NCBI RefSeq assembly: GCF_012027305.1
Contig: NZ_SNUF01000001.1
Coordinates: 310,001-374,000, forward strand
From: Thermococcus sp. MAR1
GTDB lineage: Archaea > Methanobacteriota_B > Thermococci > Thermococcales > Thermococcaceae
Length of the DNA stretch: 64,000 bases
Reading direction: 5' to 3'
Positions 50,809-60,699 of the stretch are shown one piece after another. A program made the position numbers and the translations under genes. Numbering within the stretch: position 1 is the stretch's first letter; the number at the start of each line of letters is the position of its first letter. Below the pieces are notes generated by a model. The model saw only the letters and a list, made by a program, of their open reading frames with translations. It was not told the DNA's origin and searched no databases.

Positions 50809-52134
50809 TCATTCTTCCATGGCAGGGAACTGCTTGGGCTCGTAGTCCTCAAGCTTCCCATCGAGGTAGTCCTCGTAGCCCTTGAGGTCAAGCAGGCCGT
50901 GTCCGCTCAGGTTGAAGAGAATGACCTCTTCCCTGCCCTCTTCCTTTGCCTTCAGCGCCCTGTCAATGACGCCCTTGACGGCGTGGGCGCTCTCCGGTGC
51001 TGGAATTATGCCTTCGGTCTTCGCGAACAGCTCCGCTGCTTGGAAGACCTCGTTCTGGTGATAAGCCACCGGTTTTACAATGCCGTGGTTTATGAGTATG
51101 CTCAGCGTTGGGGCTAAACCGTGGTAGCGAAGTCCACCGGCGTGGATCGGCGGGACGTAGTAGGTGTGCCCTAAAGTGTGCATCTTCATCTTCGGCGTGT
51201 ATCCCCCTGAATCGCCGAAGTCGTATTTATAGACCCCTCTCGTCATGCTCGGTGCGGCCTTCGGTTCAACGGCTATGAACTCGTAGTCCGCTTTTCCGTC
51301 GAGGACGTCCTTCACGAAGGGGTAAGCCAAACCCGCGAAGTTGCTCCCGCCGCCGACGCAGCCGATTATAACGTCCGGCTCCTCGAACTCCTTCATCTGC
51401 TCCCTGGCTTCCAAACCGATGACCGTCTGATGCATGAGAACGTGGTTTAAGACACTTCCAAGGGCGTAGCGTGCCTTCTCATCGCGGAGAACGTCCTCGA
51501 TGGCCTCGCTTATCGCTATCCCCAGTCCGCCGGGGTGGTTGGGGTCTTCCGCCAGGAACTTCCTGCCTATTTCGGTTCTGTTGCTCGGGCTTGGATAAAT
51601 CTCGGCCCCGTAGAGGTGCATTATCGTCTTCCTGTAGGGCTTTTGCTGGTAGCTCGCCCTCGCCATGTAAACCCTTATCTTCAGCCCCATAAGCGCCCCG
51701 GCCAGGCTCAAAGCTGTCCCCCACTGTCCGGCTCCAGTTTCAGTTATAAGCTTCTCTATTCCCTGTTCCTTCGCGTAGTACGCCTGGGCCAGGGCGGTGT
51801 TTATCTTGTGGCTACCAGTTACTGTTGCACCCTCGTACTTGAAGTAAATCCTCGCCGGCGTTCCAAGGGCCTTTTCCAGGTTGGTCGCGCGGAAGAGCGG
51901 CGTAGGGCGGCCAATCTTGGCGTACAGCTCGCGGACTTTCCTGGGAATCTCAACGTACCTTTCGGTGCTCATCTCCTGCTTTACGAGTTCTTCTGCGAAA
52001 ATCCTCAACAGTTTCTCCGGCTCCATCGGCTCCTCTGTCTCTGGATCGAGGGGAGGCGCCAGCTCCTCCGGCAGGTCGGACAGTATGTTGTACCACCTCT
52101 TTGGTATTCTCGAATCCGGCAGAACGGCTTTCAT
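50809..52134 (-). CDS. trpB2: Tryptophan synthase beta chain 2 (TrpB2)
   Basis: 441 aa PLP enzyme. PLP Lys110 in [29 protein letters not shown], the phosphate loop [16 protein letters not shown], and ESAHAVKG near the C-terminus. The N-terminal [27 protein letters not shown] marks the TrpB2 class, found without a linked trpA, as here. It makes tryptophan from indole and serine and may act on O-phosphoserine. The ATG follows TAAAGGAGGTGTTAGA. Confidence 0.94.
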   Translation of the reverse strand: MKAVLPDSRIPKRWYNILSDLPEELAPPLDPETEEPMEPEKLLRIFAEELVKQEMSTERYVEIPRKVRELYAKIGRPTPLFRATNLEKALGTPARIYFKYEGATVTGSHKINTALAQAYYAKEQGIEKLITETGAGQWGTALSLAGALMGLKIRVYMARASYQQKPYRKTIMHLYGAEIYPSPSNRTEIGRKFLAEDPNHPGGLGIAISEAIEDVLRDEKARYALGSVLNHVLMHQTVIGLEAREQMKEFEEPDVIIGCVGGGSNFAGLAYPFVKDVLDGKADYEFIAVEPKAAPSMTRGVYKYDFGDSGGYTPKMKMHTLGHTYYVPPIHAGGLRYHGLAPTLSILINHGIVKPVAYHQNEVFQAAELFAKTEGIIPAPESAHAVKGVIDRALKAKEEGREEVILFNLSGHGLLDLKGYEDYLDGKLEDYEPKQFPAMEE

Positions 52135-52255
52135 TCTAACACCTCCTTTAGTCCTTTCAAGAAACGTCCCAAAGATGAGGGAATAACGAGCGCAATGGCT
52201 AACCCAGAGCGGAACATCTCGGTCGTGAGGTGGGGGCTTAGTCCTCTAAAACCTC

Positions 52256-52359
52256 CAAAAACGAGCCCCCCTATAATTCAGACCAAAAACGATCCCGCCC
52301 TTGAGTCGTTGGACTAACCAGAAGATTCAGAGGGACCTCAGAGACGCCAAAAACAATCA
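52256..52359. repeat. Three direct 12-base repeats upstream of trpB2
   Basis: CCAAAAACGAGC (52256-52267), CCAAAAACGATC (52284-52295) and CCAAAAACAATC (52348-52359). Same orientation, spaced 28 and 64 bases. The surrounding 269-base gap between trpB2 and the next minus-strand gene holds no ORF. It has a stem GGGGGCT (52233-52239)/AGCCCCC (52265-52271). Possible regulator-binding sites. Confidence 0.4.
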
Positions 52360-52403
52360 CTCCTGGTAATCATGGCGCATCGACCTATGGAGGCCAAACC
52401 CCC

Positions 52404-53738
52404 TTAAGTTCTTTTTGGTTGTTTTATTGACGATAAAACAACGCTCACGCTTTTAGCATCTCCCTCAATCGCCACGGTGACAAAGTATCCTCCCCGCCCG
52501 ATGCAGATTGACGTCGTATTTCCCCCGGTGTCGAGCAGGTAGCGGGCGTAGTTGCACTGCCATTGAGTGCCGTAAACGAGAACCGTCACGCTCAGGTTTT
52601 CGCCCACTAACTTCTCCCCCGCAAGGGCCCAGGGGTTTTGTTCCTGGGCTGGTTTCAGGGCAAAGCTCCCGTTGAGCGCAGACACCACGAGGTTGAGCAG
52701 CTCTTTCGGCGTCTTCCCTTCAGCTTTCCGGCCGTTCTTCATCCCGCAGGGCGAAACCTTCTCCGCGGTTCTTTCAACGTCTTCCGTTTTCCCGCTCAGC
52801 ACGAGGATTTCTTTGCCTTTAATAGCTAGATAGTGTGATTTCTCCCCCCTCGTCCAGAGGGACCACCTGCAGTCCCCGGTTTTTCCCTCCATCCGCTTGA
52901 CGTATCCAGTTCCTTTGAGCTCGATGCAGATGGCATCGTAGGTGTTCCTTACCCACTCCTCGGGCCATTCCACCGGAGTGAACCTCCCGATTTTAACGCC
53001 TTCCTTTGAACTCCAGTTGAAGCGGTACCTCTCAAAGATGGGCGGTTCGCTAACGTTCCAGAGATAGTCGTCGTGCCAGCGAAGTGCGAACCCCTTAACG
53101 CCCCTGCACGGACCACGTGCTGAAATAACTGCGAGACCCCCACCGAGAACCCTGGTTTCCATCAGGTAGATACACTCGCTTCCTTTGACGAACAGGGCAT
53201 CTTTTATGGTGTGGGAGTACGTTCCGTAGTTCTCCACGAGCTTGATGTAGTCTCTGGATTCGAGGCGTTCTGTGGCCTCGCGGTAGGCTTTATCCGCCTT
53301 CTCCCGTGGTTCATATAGGGTTACAAAGCCGCCGAGGAGGGGCAGTTCAACACTGACTGATTTCCATGCGACACCGCTGACGCGAACCGTCGAGTACGCA
53401 ACTATCTCGTTGCAGGAATAGGAGAGCTCTCCCTCGCTTAGAGGCCATATATCCCCTTCCTTTTCCCAACAGCCCGTGGCGAAGTGGAGGCCGAAATAGA
53501 TGTTGGGGCCGGAGACCGGAGGGGGTTGGAAGAGGAACATCAGGATGAGCGATGCCGCCAGAAACGGTGCCAGCTGGAGGGGCCTTTTGCTGTAGTAGTC
53601 CCTGAAAACCGCCGGAGGTATGATGACCGCGGAGATAAAGAGGAGGACTCCGAGGAAGTGGTTGAGCTGGAGAAGTATCCACGCGAGGAAAGAGAGCAAC
53701 GCCGAGATGGCGGTGGAGACAGCCAGTTTGCCCGCCAT
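52404..53738 (-). CDS. Membrane-anchored protein of unknown function
   Basis: 444 aa. Three hydrophobic segments at the N-terminus (about residues 5-22, 27-43 and 56-72) are followed by a large, probably extracellular domain with many sequons and scattered cysteines (CWEKEG, SCNEI, SECIYL, GDCRW, CNYARYL). No known motif. Thermococcal envelope proteins often look like this. It is tightly apposed to nothing, with the nearest gene (DUF389) divergent. Confidence 0.7.
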   Translation of the reverse strand: MAGKLAVSTAISALLSFLAWILLQLNHFLGVLLFISAVIIPPAVFRDYYSKRPLQLAPFLAASLILMFLFQPPPVSGPNIYFGLHFATGCWEKEGDIWPLSEGELSYSCNEIVAYSTVRVSGVAWKSVSVELPLLGGFVTLYEPREKADKAYREATERLESRDYIKLVENYGTYSHTIKDALFVKGSECIYLMETRVLGGGLAVISARGPCRGVKGFALRWHDDYLWNVSEPPIFERYRFNWSSKEGVKIGRFTPVEWPEEWVRNTYDAICIELKGTGYVKRMEGKTGDCRWSLWTRGEKSHYLAIKGKEILVLSGKTEDVERTAEKVSPCGMKNGRKAEGKTPKELLNLVVSALNGSFALKPAQEQNPWALAGEKLVGENLSVTVLVYGTQWQCNYARYLLDTGGNTTSICIGRGGYFVTVAIEGDAKSVSVVLSSIKQPKRT

Positions 53739-53854
53739 GTTCCTCCATAACCTCTACGTCGTGGAGGGTTATAAGGTTTGCAATTGTTTCAAATTATATT
53801 GAAGCGTTTCCGGAAGGGTTATTAGAGTGGGTGCCGTAGGGTCTTTGATGTCCC

Positions 53855-54856
53855 ATGCTCCGGCTGGAAATCTACTGCGACGAGGGCGAGGGTGAAAAAG
53901 TTAATGGGGTTCTGACCAAGTGGAGCCTCCAGTTCTACGCCGAGGAAGTGCAGAGCAACGGGCACCGGGCGCTCAAATTCACCGTCCTCGTGCCGGATTT
54001 CGTGATTAACGACGTCGTCGATGAACTGATGAAGGCCGTTGACCTGCGGAAGGGGCACTCCTCGATAACTTGGGCGCCCGTCAGCGGGAAGTCCGTGAAG
54101 TACGCAAACTCGGTAAAGTCTCTTAAAAGGTTCAAGCGCCGCTGGAGTCTCGCTGCCATAGAGGGCCTCATCGAGAACGCCAACAACCAGGCACGGGTCG
54201 ACCCGATTCAGCTCACCCTTGGTGCCGTTGCCTCGATCATAGCGCTCTTCGGTTTGATAAACGACAGCATAGTGATGATAATCTCGGCCATGCTCCTCTC
54301 ACCGATCCTCGGCCCGCTCTACGGTTTCTCCCTTAACATCGTCATGGGCAAGGGGAGGGATGCCCTCGATGCCGTTTCCTCAATCTTAAAGCTTCTCGGC
54401 GTCATATTCCTCTCGGCTCTCCTTGCCTCCCTGGCCCTCAGGTTTGCAGGCTCAATGCCCCCAGAACCAACCCATGAGATATTCATCCGCGGCGACTCTG
54501 GACTGGTGTACATCCTCCTCGCGATAATCCTCGGCTACGCGGGAATAGTTGCCATAGTTAGCAGAATCCCGGAGATTCTGGCCGGCGTCTCGATCGCCGC
54601 TGCCCTCGTTCCGCCGACAACTGTCGTAGGGATATCCCTCGCGATGGGCTGGTGGGGAGTTTTTAGGGGCTCTCTTGTCCTCACCGTTGAGAACGTTCTC
54701 GGTCTTCTCAGCGGTTCCCTTCTCGGCCTCTACATCCTCAACGTCTCTCCACGGAGCTACTATGAAAAGAGGGCCGCGAAGCTATACACGAAGAGGACTG
54801 TGCTGGTACTGGCGGTCATGCTCGCCGCTCTCGTCTTTGTGGAGCTTCTCGGCTAG
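53855..54856 (+). CDS. DUF389 family membrane protein
   Basis: 333 aa. N-terminal soluble domain (1-95) followed by about six transmembrane segments. The DUF389 signature is present: AIEGLIENANNQARVDPIQLTLGAVASIIALFGLINDSIVMIISAMLLSPILGPLYG (residues about 101-158), EILAGVSIAAALVPPTTVVGISLAMG, and ENVLGLLSGSLLGLYI. Function of the family is not established. Its last four bases overlap the convergent gene's stop. Confidence 0.85.
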   Translation: MLRLEIYCDEGEGEKVNGVLTKWSLQFYAEEVQSNGHRALKFTVLVPDFVINDVVDELMKAVDLRKGHSSITWAPVSGKSVKYANSVKSLKRFKRRWSLAAIEGLIENANNQARVDPIQLTLGAVASIIALFGLINDSIVMIISAMLLSPILGPLYGFSLNIVMGKGRDALDAVSSILKLLGVIFLSALLASLALRFAGSMPPEPTHEIFIRGDSGLVYILLAIILGYAGIVAIVSRIPEILAGVSIAAALVPPTTVVGISLAMGWWGVFRGSLVLTVENVLGLLSGSLLGLYILNVSPRSYYEKRAAKLYTKRTVLVLAVMLAALVFVELLG

Positions 54857-55299
54857 GCGACCTCGGTCTGTTCGTAGATAGGCCTTCCCTTCCTGTGCTT
54901 GACCAGGAGACCGTAGAAGAACTCCTTCATGTCCGGACCCATCTCGTCGTCGAGGAGCAGGTCGGCCCGTCCTTTGTATTCCTTCTCTGCCTTCGTGATA
55001 AGGAGGGCTATCTGGGGCGTGAGGTGTTCCAAGAGAGCCCTGACGAGTTCAGGATATACCTCTTCCTCCAGTTCCTCGTCCGATTCGATGCCGAGGTAAA
55101 CAACAAAGCCCTTCATATGAACCGCAAGAACGAACTCGTCCTCGCTGAGCTCAAAGAAGGAGAAGTTGTAACTCTTGGAGTCGGTTCTGGCAAGAAGGAC
55201 ACCCCTTATTGAAAGGGTCACCGGCTCCTCGTCTATCTCGAACACGAGGTCTTTGGCGAGCTCCCTGGTCGCTATGGCGTACAGCTCCTCGATTGGCAT
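54853..55299 (-). CDS. Uncharacterised 148-aa soluble protein, probably leaderless
   Basis: I do not recognise the family. Helical N-terminus ([37 protein letters not shown]) and beta core ([32 protein letters not shown]), followed by a charged helix-rich C-terminus. ATG 55299 has no Shine-Dalgarno. CTTTTATTCC on the minus strand (about 55317-55326) is 20-28 bases upstream, so the mRNA likely starts at the ATG. Divergent from nikR across 81 bases. Confidence 0.65.
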   Translation of the reverse strand: MPIEELYAIATRELAKDLVFEIDEEPVTLSIRGVLLARTDSKSYNFSFFELSEDEFVLAVHMKGFVVYLGIESDEELEEEVYPELVRALLEHLTPQIALLITKAEKEYKGRADLLLDDEMGPDMKEFFYGLLVKHRKGRPIYEQTEVA

Positions 55300-55338
55300 G
55301 GGGCTATCTTTTCCCGGGGGAATAAAAGGCTTTCGCGT

Positions 55339-55354
55339 CACGTTTTTAACGATG
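55339..55354 (+). promoter_or_regulatory. Box A promoter of nikR
   Basis: CACGTTTTTAACGATG, 27-42 bases before the nikR ATG. GTTTTTAAC itself is nearly palindromic. Confidence 0.45.
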
Positions 55355-55380
55355 ACGTCCAAAGAGATTACGGTGGTGTC

Positions 55381-55797
55381 ATGAAGATCACTCGCTTCGG
55401 TGTATCGGTTCCGGATGAATTGCTCGAAAAGTTCGACCGTATAATCGAGGAGAAGGGCTACGTCAACAGGAGCGAGGCAATAAGGGACATGATGAGGGAC
55501 TTCATAGTCAGATACGAGTGGGAGGAGGGAGACAGGGACGTTGCCGGTACAATCACGATAGTTTACAACCACGACGAGGCCGACGTCGTGAAGGAGCTCC
55601 TCGACCTTCAGCATGACTACGTTGACGAGATAGTCTCGAGCCTCCACGTCCACATGGATGAGCACAACTGCCTCGAGGTCGTCGTGGTCAAAGGAAAAGC
55701 GAGCAGAATAAAGGAGATAGCAGAGAGGCTGATAAGCCTGAAGGGGGTAAAGCACGGAAAGCTCGTGATGACAACCACCGGGAGGGAGTTAGTTTGA
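55381..55797 (+). CDS. nikR: Nickel-responsive transcriptional regulator NikR
   Basis: 138 aa. N-terminal ribbon-helix-helix ([41 protein letters not shown], residues 1-41) and C-terminal ACT-like nickel-binding domain. High-affinity Ni ligands are all present: His78, His89, His91 and Cys97, equivalent to E. coli His76, His87, His89 and Cys95. It should repress nickel uptake and possibly hydrogenase genes; no such genes lie nearby. Confidence 0.93.
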   Translation: MKITRFGVSVPDELLEKFDRIIEEKGYVNRSEAIRDMMRDFIVRYEWEEGDRDVAGTITIVYNHDEADVVKELLDLQHDYVDEIVSSLHVHMDEHNCLEVVVVKGKASRIKEIAERLISLKGVKHGKLVMTTTGRELV

Positions 55798-55819
55798 TAA
55801 AATTTGAGAGGTGGCGGAG

Positions 55820-56230
55820 GTGAGGCTCTTTTCCTTCCTCTCATCCCTGCTGGTCGTGCTCTCCTTTGCCCTGCCGTGGTTCCGCTTTGACGGTGGAGAG
55901 ATAACATTCATTGGCATCCTACGTGAAGTCCTGAACATCCCGGGTGGGTTCAAGGGAGCATTCTGGTGGCTCAACCCCAACAGCACCGCAGGAATGTTCA
56001 CCTTCATAGCGTTCTTCGCCGGAGTATTCATGATCCTCGTTGCGGTGCTCTTTGGAGTCCTGGGCGGCAGGCTCGGGCCCGGAATCGGTACTGTCGGGAT
56101 GTTTGTCTTCACCGTGGTCTCATGGTACGTCTATGGCTCCGGCTACTTCGGAATCCTGGCGGAGGGTTACGTTGTAGCCCTGCTCAGCTTTGTGATAGGT
56201 TTCGTAGTCGCGGGCGGCGAAAAGCTCTAA
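55820..56230 (+). CDS. Small four-helix membrane protein, unknown function
   Basis: 136 aa, about four hydrophobic segments (LFSFLSSLLVVLSFALPWF, MFTFIAFFAGVFMILVAVLFGVLGG, VGMFVFTVVSWYVYGSGYF, VVALLSFVIGFVVAGG). No family motif. The GTG at 55820 is placed five bases after GAGGTGG; GTG 55811 is an alternative (MAEVRLF). Overlaps the 3' end of RqcH by four bases. Near nikR, but a transport role is not supported by any motif. Confidence 0.65.
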   Translation: MRLFSFLSSLLVVLSFALPWFRFDGGEITFIGILREVLNIPGGFKGAFWWLNPNSTAGMFTFIAFFAGVFMILVAVLFGVLGGRLGPGIGTVGMFVFTVVSWYVYGSGYFGILAEGYVVALLSFVIGFVVAGGEKL

Positions 56231-58179
56231 CCAACGACCTCGGCTATCTCTCCGTTCCCAGGCGGAAGGACTGCCATAATGTCCTCTTCCCTTACCTTGT
56301 AGCCCCACTTTTCGAGGATGCGCTTTATCCTCTTCACCAGCTCGCTCTTCTTGAGTGAGCCGGGACGGATTACGATGTGCCTCTCCGTGTGGGCCTTTAT
56401 GGCCTCGATGGGTGCACAGACGACGAAATCCTCGCCTTCGTAATTTATCACACCCACCGCCAGCTTGAGCGGAAGCCCGTGGAGCCAGTTCCTTTTTCCA
56501 TAGACCATGAAGGCCCCCTTGCCCAGGTACTCGCCGCTGGGAGTCTGCTTTGTGACCTGGTTCGGATAGGCCCAGTAGGCGTCCTCGCTGTAAACACCTC
56601 TGCTCCACGCCTTGCTCATCGAAACAGCAAACTGACAGGCCTCAAAGATGGTCTTTTCTCCCGCCTTCTGACCGTCCTTGATGACGACGTGCGGAGCACC
56701 ATAAACGTCGGCGTGGCAGTAGAGGTCGTTCTCGCTCATGTGCCTCTTTATGAGAATCTCGTTGGTGCCGGCGTCTTTACCGGCCAGAACAAGAAACCCC
56801 TCGCTTGAAACGAACCAGCGGAACTTCTCGAACCACTTCTTCTTTCTCCGCTCTATGCGCTTGACGTTCAGCTCCTTCTTGAGCTCCTCCTCGATGAGCC
56901 CCTCTATCTCGTCCAGCTTCCTCTTTGTGTCCTCGTAGGCCTTTAAGGCGCCCTCGTACTTGTGCCTGAACTTCTTGGCCTTCTCGTAGTAGAGCTCGGC
57001 GTTCTCGCCTATGCTCCTGTTGAGGTAGAGCTTTACCTTCTTTCCCTCAAGCTCTATTGTCACCGCTTTTTCCTTCGGGTCTATGGATTTAATCATGAGC
57101 GCTATTTTGTTGCCGACCTTCCTGCTCTCCTCGATGCGCTTCTTAAACTCCCCCCAGCCGAGCTTCTCGGTTGCCTTCCTGAATTCTTCCAAAAGCCTTT
57201 CGATGAGGGAATAGTTCGCGTAGATCAGGTCCCCGATCTCCTGGTTGGTCTTCGCCCCCTCCTCGAAGCCCTTCAGCATCTCCTCCTGCTTCCTGAGCGT
57301 GGCCAAAAGGGCCCTCTTCTTCGCTTCGAGCCTCTTCGTCTGCTCGACCCTCGCCTTCTCAAGGGTTATCTTCCCAAAGTACTCGTCGAGGGCCTCGCTG
57401 AAGGTGGTAAAATAGCGCTTCTCGAGCCCCTCGTAGATCCTCAGCTCGATTGGAACGACATCATGCAGATTCCCGTCCTTGTAAACGATGTTCGGCTTCG
57501 GTTCGTCGTTGAAGGTGCCTATCATCGCCTCGTATACTTTCAGCAGGTCGTCGTCGCTCAGCTCTTTAACCGGCGTCGTCTTGTCGAAGCCGGTCCGTAT
57601 GGAGATTTCCTCCGCGTACATGCCGCCCATGTTGAGCTTCCTCGCCAAAGCGCGCACGAGCTCGAGTTCTTCCTCCTCGCGCATCAGCTCGATGAACCTC
57701 TCTCTCGTTACCTCCAGCGGGTTCTCCCTCGCCGGCGGAAACCTGTATTCAGCCTTCGGCATTATTCTTCTGTCCTTGTACTCCTCGTAGCGTAACGCCG
57801 CAACGATTTTGTTCTCCCCGTCAACGAGTATGACGTTTCCCCTCCTGAATAGCTCACCGATGAGGGTGTAGTCCCCAACGCGGATCTTAACTATTCTGTC
57901 GAAGCCGTGCTGCTCTATTTCATCGATGAACCCACCGCTGAGGTGCTTCCTGAGGAGCATGGTGAAGCTCGACGGGCTTTTGGGAGCTTCCTTCACGTAC
58001 GTCGTCACGTGGAAGCGTTTCCCGGCCTGGAGGATTAAATCCCGCCTTCCCTCCTTTGTCCTGAGCTTTATTCTAATCTCGTCGCCGTCGTGGTAAATCT
58101 TGTCAACGCGAGAACCGACCAGCCACTGAAGCTCCCTCACTATGTAGCGGATATCAACGCTGCTCATCTCTTCCTTCAT
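56227..58179 (-). CDS. rqcH: RqcH/NFACT ribosome quality control protein
   Basis: 650 aa. N-terminal NFACT-N domain beginning SSVDIRYIVRELQWLVGSRVDKIYH, with the functionally important Asp-Arg pair in EQHGFDRIVKI (near residue 90), helix-hairpin-helix, a long coiled coil (residues about 275-430), and the C-terminal NFACT-R/DUF814 domain (KFRWFVSSEGFLVLAGKDAGTNEILIKRHMSENDLYCHADVYGAPHVVIK). Expected to bind stalled 50S-peptidyl-tRNA and add C-terminal alanine tails. ATG 58179 follows GGGTGAGAGG. Confidence 0.92.
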   Translation of the reverse strand: MKEEMSSVDIRYIVRELQWLVGSRVDKIYHDGDEIRIKLRTKEGRRDLILQAGKRFHVTTYVKEAPKSPSSFTMLLRKHLSGGFIDEIEQHGFDRIVKIRVGDYTLIGELFRRGNVILVDGENKIVAALRYEEYKDRRIMPKAEYRFPPARENPLEVTRERFIELMREEEELELVRALARKLNMGGMYAEEISIRTGFDKTTPVKELSDDDLLKVYEAMIGTFNDEPKPNIVYKDGNLHDVVPIELRIYEGLEKRYFTTFSEALDEYFGKITLEKARVEQTKRLEAKKRALLATLRKQEEMLKGFEEGAKTNQEIGDLIYANYSLIERLLEEFRKATEKLGWGEFKKRIEESRKVGNKIALMIKSIDPKEKAVTIELEGKKVKLYLNRSIGENAELYYEKAKKFRHKYEGALKAYEDTKRKLDEIEGLIEEELKKELNVKRIERRKKKWFEKFRWFVSSEGFLVLAGKDAGTNEILIKRHMSENDLYCHADVYGAPHVVIKDGQKAGEKTIFEACQFAVSMSKAWSRGVYSEDAYWAYPNQVTKQTPSGEYLGKGAFMVYGKRNWLHGLPLKLAVGVINYEGEDFVVCAPIEAIKAHTERHIVIRPGSLKKSELVKRIKRILEKWGYKVREEDIMAVLPPGNGEIAEVVG

Positions 58180-58263
58180 CCTCTCACCCGTTCCGGGTTG
58201 TCTCTTCCCCTTTAAACTCCTTCGCTGTCCTGAGATGTGCACGGGCTCAACCCTGTTCCGGAT

Positions 58264-58278
58264 AAGGTTAAATACTCC
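58264..58278 (+). promoter_or_regulatory. Box A promoter of the GH57 branching enzyme
   Basis: AAGGTTAAATACTCC, 30-44 bases before the ATG. For the divergent RqcH gene, AGTTTAAAGG (minus strand, about 58209-58218) is the likely box A. Confidence 0.5.
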
Positions 58279-58307
58279 AAGTACAATAACACTCCCGGTG
58301 ATACAGA

Positions 58308-60296
58308 ATGAAAGGCTACTTCACGTTCGTCCTCCACACCCACCTCCCCTACGTCCGGAAGCATGGGAAATGGCCCTTCGGCGAGGAGTGGCTCTACGAG
58401 GCGATGAGCGAGACCTACATTCCCCTCCTCATGGAGTTTGAACGCCTCCGTTCTTCGGGCATCAGGTTCCAGCTCGTGATCAACATAACCCCCGTTCTGA
58501 CCGAACAGCTGGCCGACGACTACATCAAGGCCGAGTTCGAGAGGTACCTCCTCCGGAAGATTGAGACCACAGAAGAAGACCTGAAATCGGACAGGTACGA
58601 TGAAAAGGCGGTTAAAGCCTCTCTCGGCCACTTCAGGAAGGTTTATGACTACTGGAGGGCCATAAACGGGGACATCATAGGTAAGTTCCGCGAGTTCCAG
58701 GATGCAGGATACATTGAAATAATAACCTCCGCGGCAACGCACGGCTATCTACCACTCCTCGGCAGGGACGAGGCCATAAGGGCCCAGCTCGCCAACGGGA
58801 TAGCGACCTACGAGAAGCACTTCGGCAGGAGGCCGAGGGGGATATGGCTCCCGGAGTGCGCCTACCGGCCGGCCGGGGAGTGGGAGCTTCCCGGTGGAAG
58901 GAAGGTTGAAAGACCCGGTATAGAGAAGTTTCTGGAGGAGTTCGGCATCGAGTACTTCTTCGTTGAGAGCAGCCTGATTGATGAGGGCCCCGTGACTGGG
59001 GGCTACGGTGAGATTCCACTTTACGGGGGTGATAAGAGCACCCTCAGGCCTTACTGGATCAAGGGCTCCCGCATAGCAGTCTTTGCCCGCAACAGGGAAA
59101 CCGGCCACCAGGTCTGGAGCGCGCACTACGGCTACCCCGGCGACTTCTGGTACAGGGAGTTCCACAGGAAGGCCCCGAAGAGCGGGGGGCAGTACTGGCG
59201 CGTGACGGGCAAAAACGTTGAGCTCGGCGACAAGGAGTTCTACGACCCCGATAAAGCGATGGAGCGCGTTGAGGAGCACGCGAGGCACTTCGTCTCGCTG
59301 GCAGAGAGACTGCTGGGTGAGTTCGAGGAGAGGTTCGGGGAGAAGGGAATAGTCGTTTCACCCTACGACACTGAGCTCTTCGGCCACTGGTGGTTTGAGG
59401 GCGTTAAGTGGCTCGGCAGGGTTCTTGAACTGATGGCTGAAAGGGGAATAACTACGACAACGCTCTCTGCCTTCCTTGACAACTACACCGGTGAGAGGTA
59501 CGAGATTGAACTTCCGGAAGGTTCGTGGGGAGCTAACGCCGACCACTCAACGTGGTGGAACGAGGAGACCGAGTGGACGTGGGAGGAAATCTATAAGGCC
59601 GAGGACAGAATGGTGGCCCTGGCGAGCAGGTACTACGGAGGGGACAGAACCGCCGATAGAATCCTTGAACAGCTTGCAAGGGAGCTACTGATACTCGAAG
59701 CCAGTGACTGGCAGTTTTTGATAACGACCGGTCAGGCAAAGAAGTACGCCTGGAGGAGGGTTCTGGTGCACAGCAGGGACTTTCAGGGGCTGGCAAACGA
59801 GCTGGTGAGGTACATCAAAACCGGAAACTTCAACGTTGAGCTCCTGAGGAAGCTTGAGGAGAGGGACAACGCATTCAGACCGGTGATTGTTGGCAGCTAC
59901 GTGAGCGAAAATCCCCCTGAGGTTCCGGAGTACGTAGAACCCCCTGAAGTTCCACCGGAGGAGAGCGAAAGGCCAGCTGAACGGCAGAGAGGAGTTGCCG
60001 AGAGGGCCTACGCCACGGAGGCCGTCAAGGAGATGGCAGTTAAGCCACCTGGAAAGGTGAAGAGGCCTGGTCCGGAAGAATCCAGAAAGCCCCGGACGCG
60101 GAAGAAGAGGAAACCCTGCAAGGCCGAGAGCGACCTCCTTTCCATAAAGGGCATCGGGCCGAAAACGCTGGCAAAGCTTCAGCGTGCTGGGGTCCATAGC
60201 ATCGAGGATCTGAAAGGTGCCGACCTTGAGGAGCTGGCCAGAAAAACGCGTATCTCACCTAAACGGCTGAGGAGGTTCCTGGCCCAGGTTTCTTAG
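58308..60296 (+). CDS. GH57 1,4-alpha-glucan branching enzyme with C-terminal HhH domain
   Basis: 662 aa. The catalytic nucleophile Glu183 (IWLPECAY) and general acid Asp354 (SPYDTELFGHWW) fall at the exact positions known for the T. kodakarensis branching enzyme. The barrel (1-400) is followed by the helical domain (EGSWGANADHSTWWN, then the EDRMVALASRYYGG region). A Pro/Glu/Lys/Arg-rich linker (about 540-600) leads to a helix-hairpin-helix (LLSIKGIGPKTLAKLQRAGVHSIEDLKGADLEELA). Makes alpha-1,6 branches in storage glucan. The DNA-binding-like tail is unexplained. Confidence 0.94.
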   Translation: MKGYFTFVLHTHLPYVRKHGKWPFGEEWLYEAMSETYIPLLMEFERLRSSGIRFQLVINITPVLTEQLADDYIKAEFERYLLRKIETTEEDLKSDRYDEKAVKASLGHFRKVYDYWRAINGDIIGKFREFQDAGYIEIITSAATHGYLPLLGRDEAIRAQLANGIATYEKHFGRRPRGIWLPECAYRPAGEWELPGGRKVERPGIEKFLEEFGIEYFFVESSLIDEGPVTGGYGEIPLYGGDKSTLRPYWIKGSRIAVFARNRETGHQVWSAHYGYPGDFWYREFHRKAPKSGGQYWRVTGKNVELGDKEFYDPDKAMERVEEHARHFVSLAERLLGEFEERFGEKGIVVSPYDTELFGHWWFEGVKWLGRVLELMAERGITTTTLSAFLDNYTGERYEIELPEGSWGANADHSTWWNEETEWTWEEIYKAEDRMVALASRYYGGDRTADRILEQLARELLILEASDWQFLITTGQAKKYAWRRVLVHSRDFQGLANELVRYIKTGNFNVELLRKLEERDNAFRPVIVGSYVSENPPEVPEYVEPPEVPPEESERPAERQRGVAERAYATEAVKEMAVKPPGKVKRPGPEESRKPRTRKKRKPCKAESDLLSIKGIGPKTLAKLQRAGVHSIEDLKGADLEELARKTRISPKRLRRFLAQVS

Positions 60297-60349
60297 TTCC
60301 GGTTTCTTATGATTTTTTCACACTTCGAAAGCCTTTTCTGGAGTTTTGA

Positions 60350-60688
<339 letters not shown>

Positions 60689-60699
60689 GGGCTTCTTTT

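Noticed and set aside
52256-52359. Short repeats considered as a CRISPR remnant
   Set aside because: Units are only 12 bases, irregularly spaced (28 and 64), with no spacer-length pattern and no cas genes.
54853-55755. 300-codon frame covering the 148-aa gene and nikR antisense
   Set aside because: The part upstream of 55299 is antisense to nikR; the genuine start is ATG 55299.
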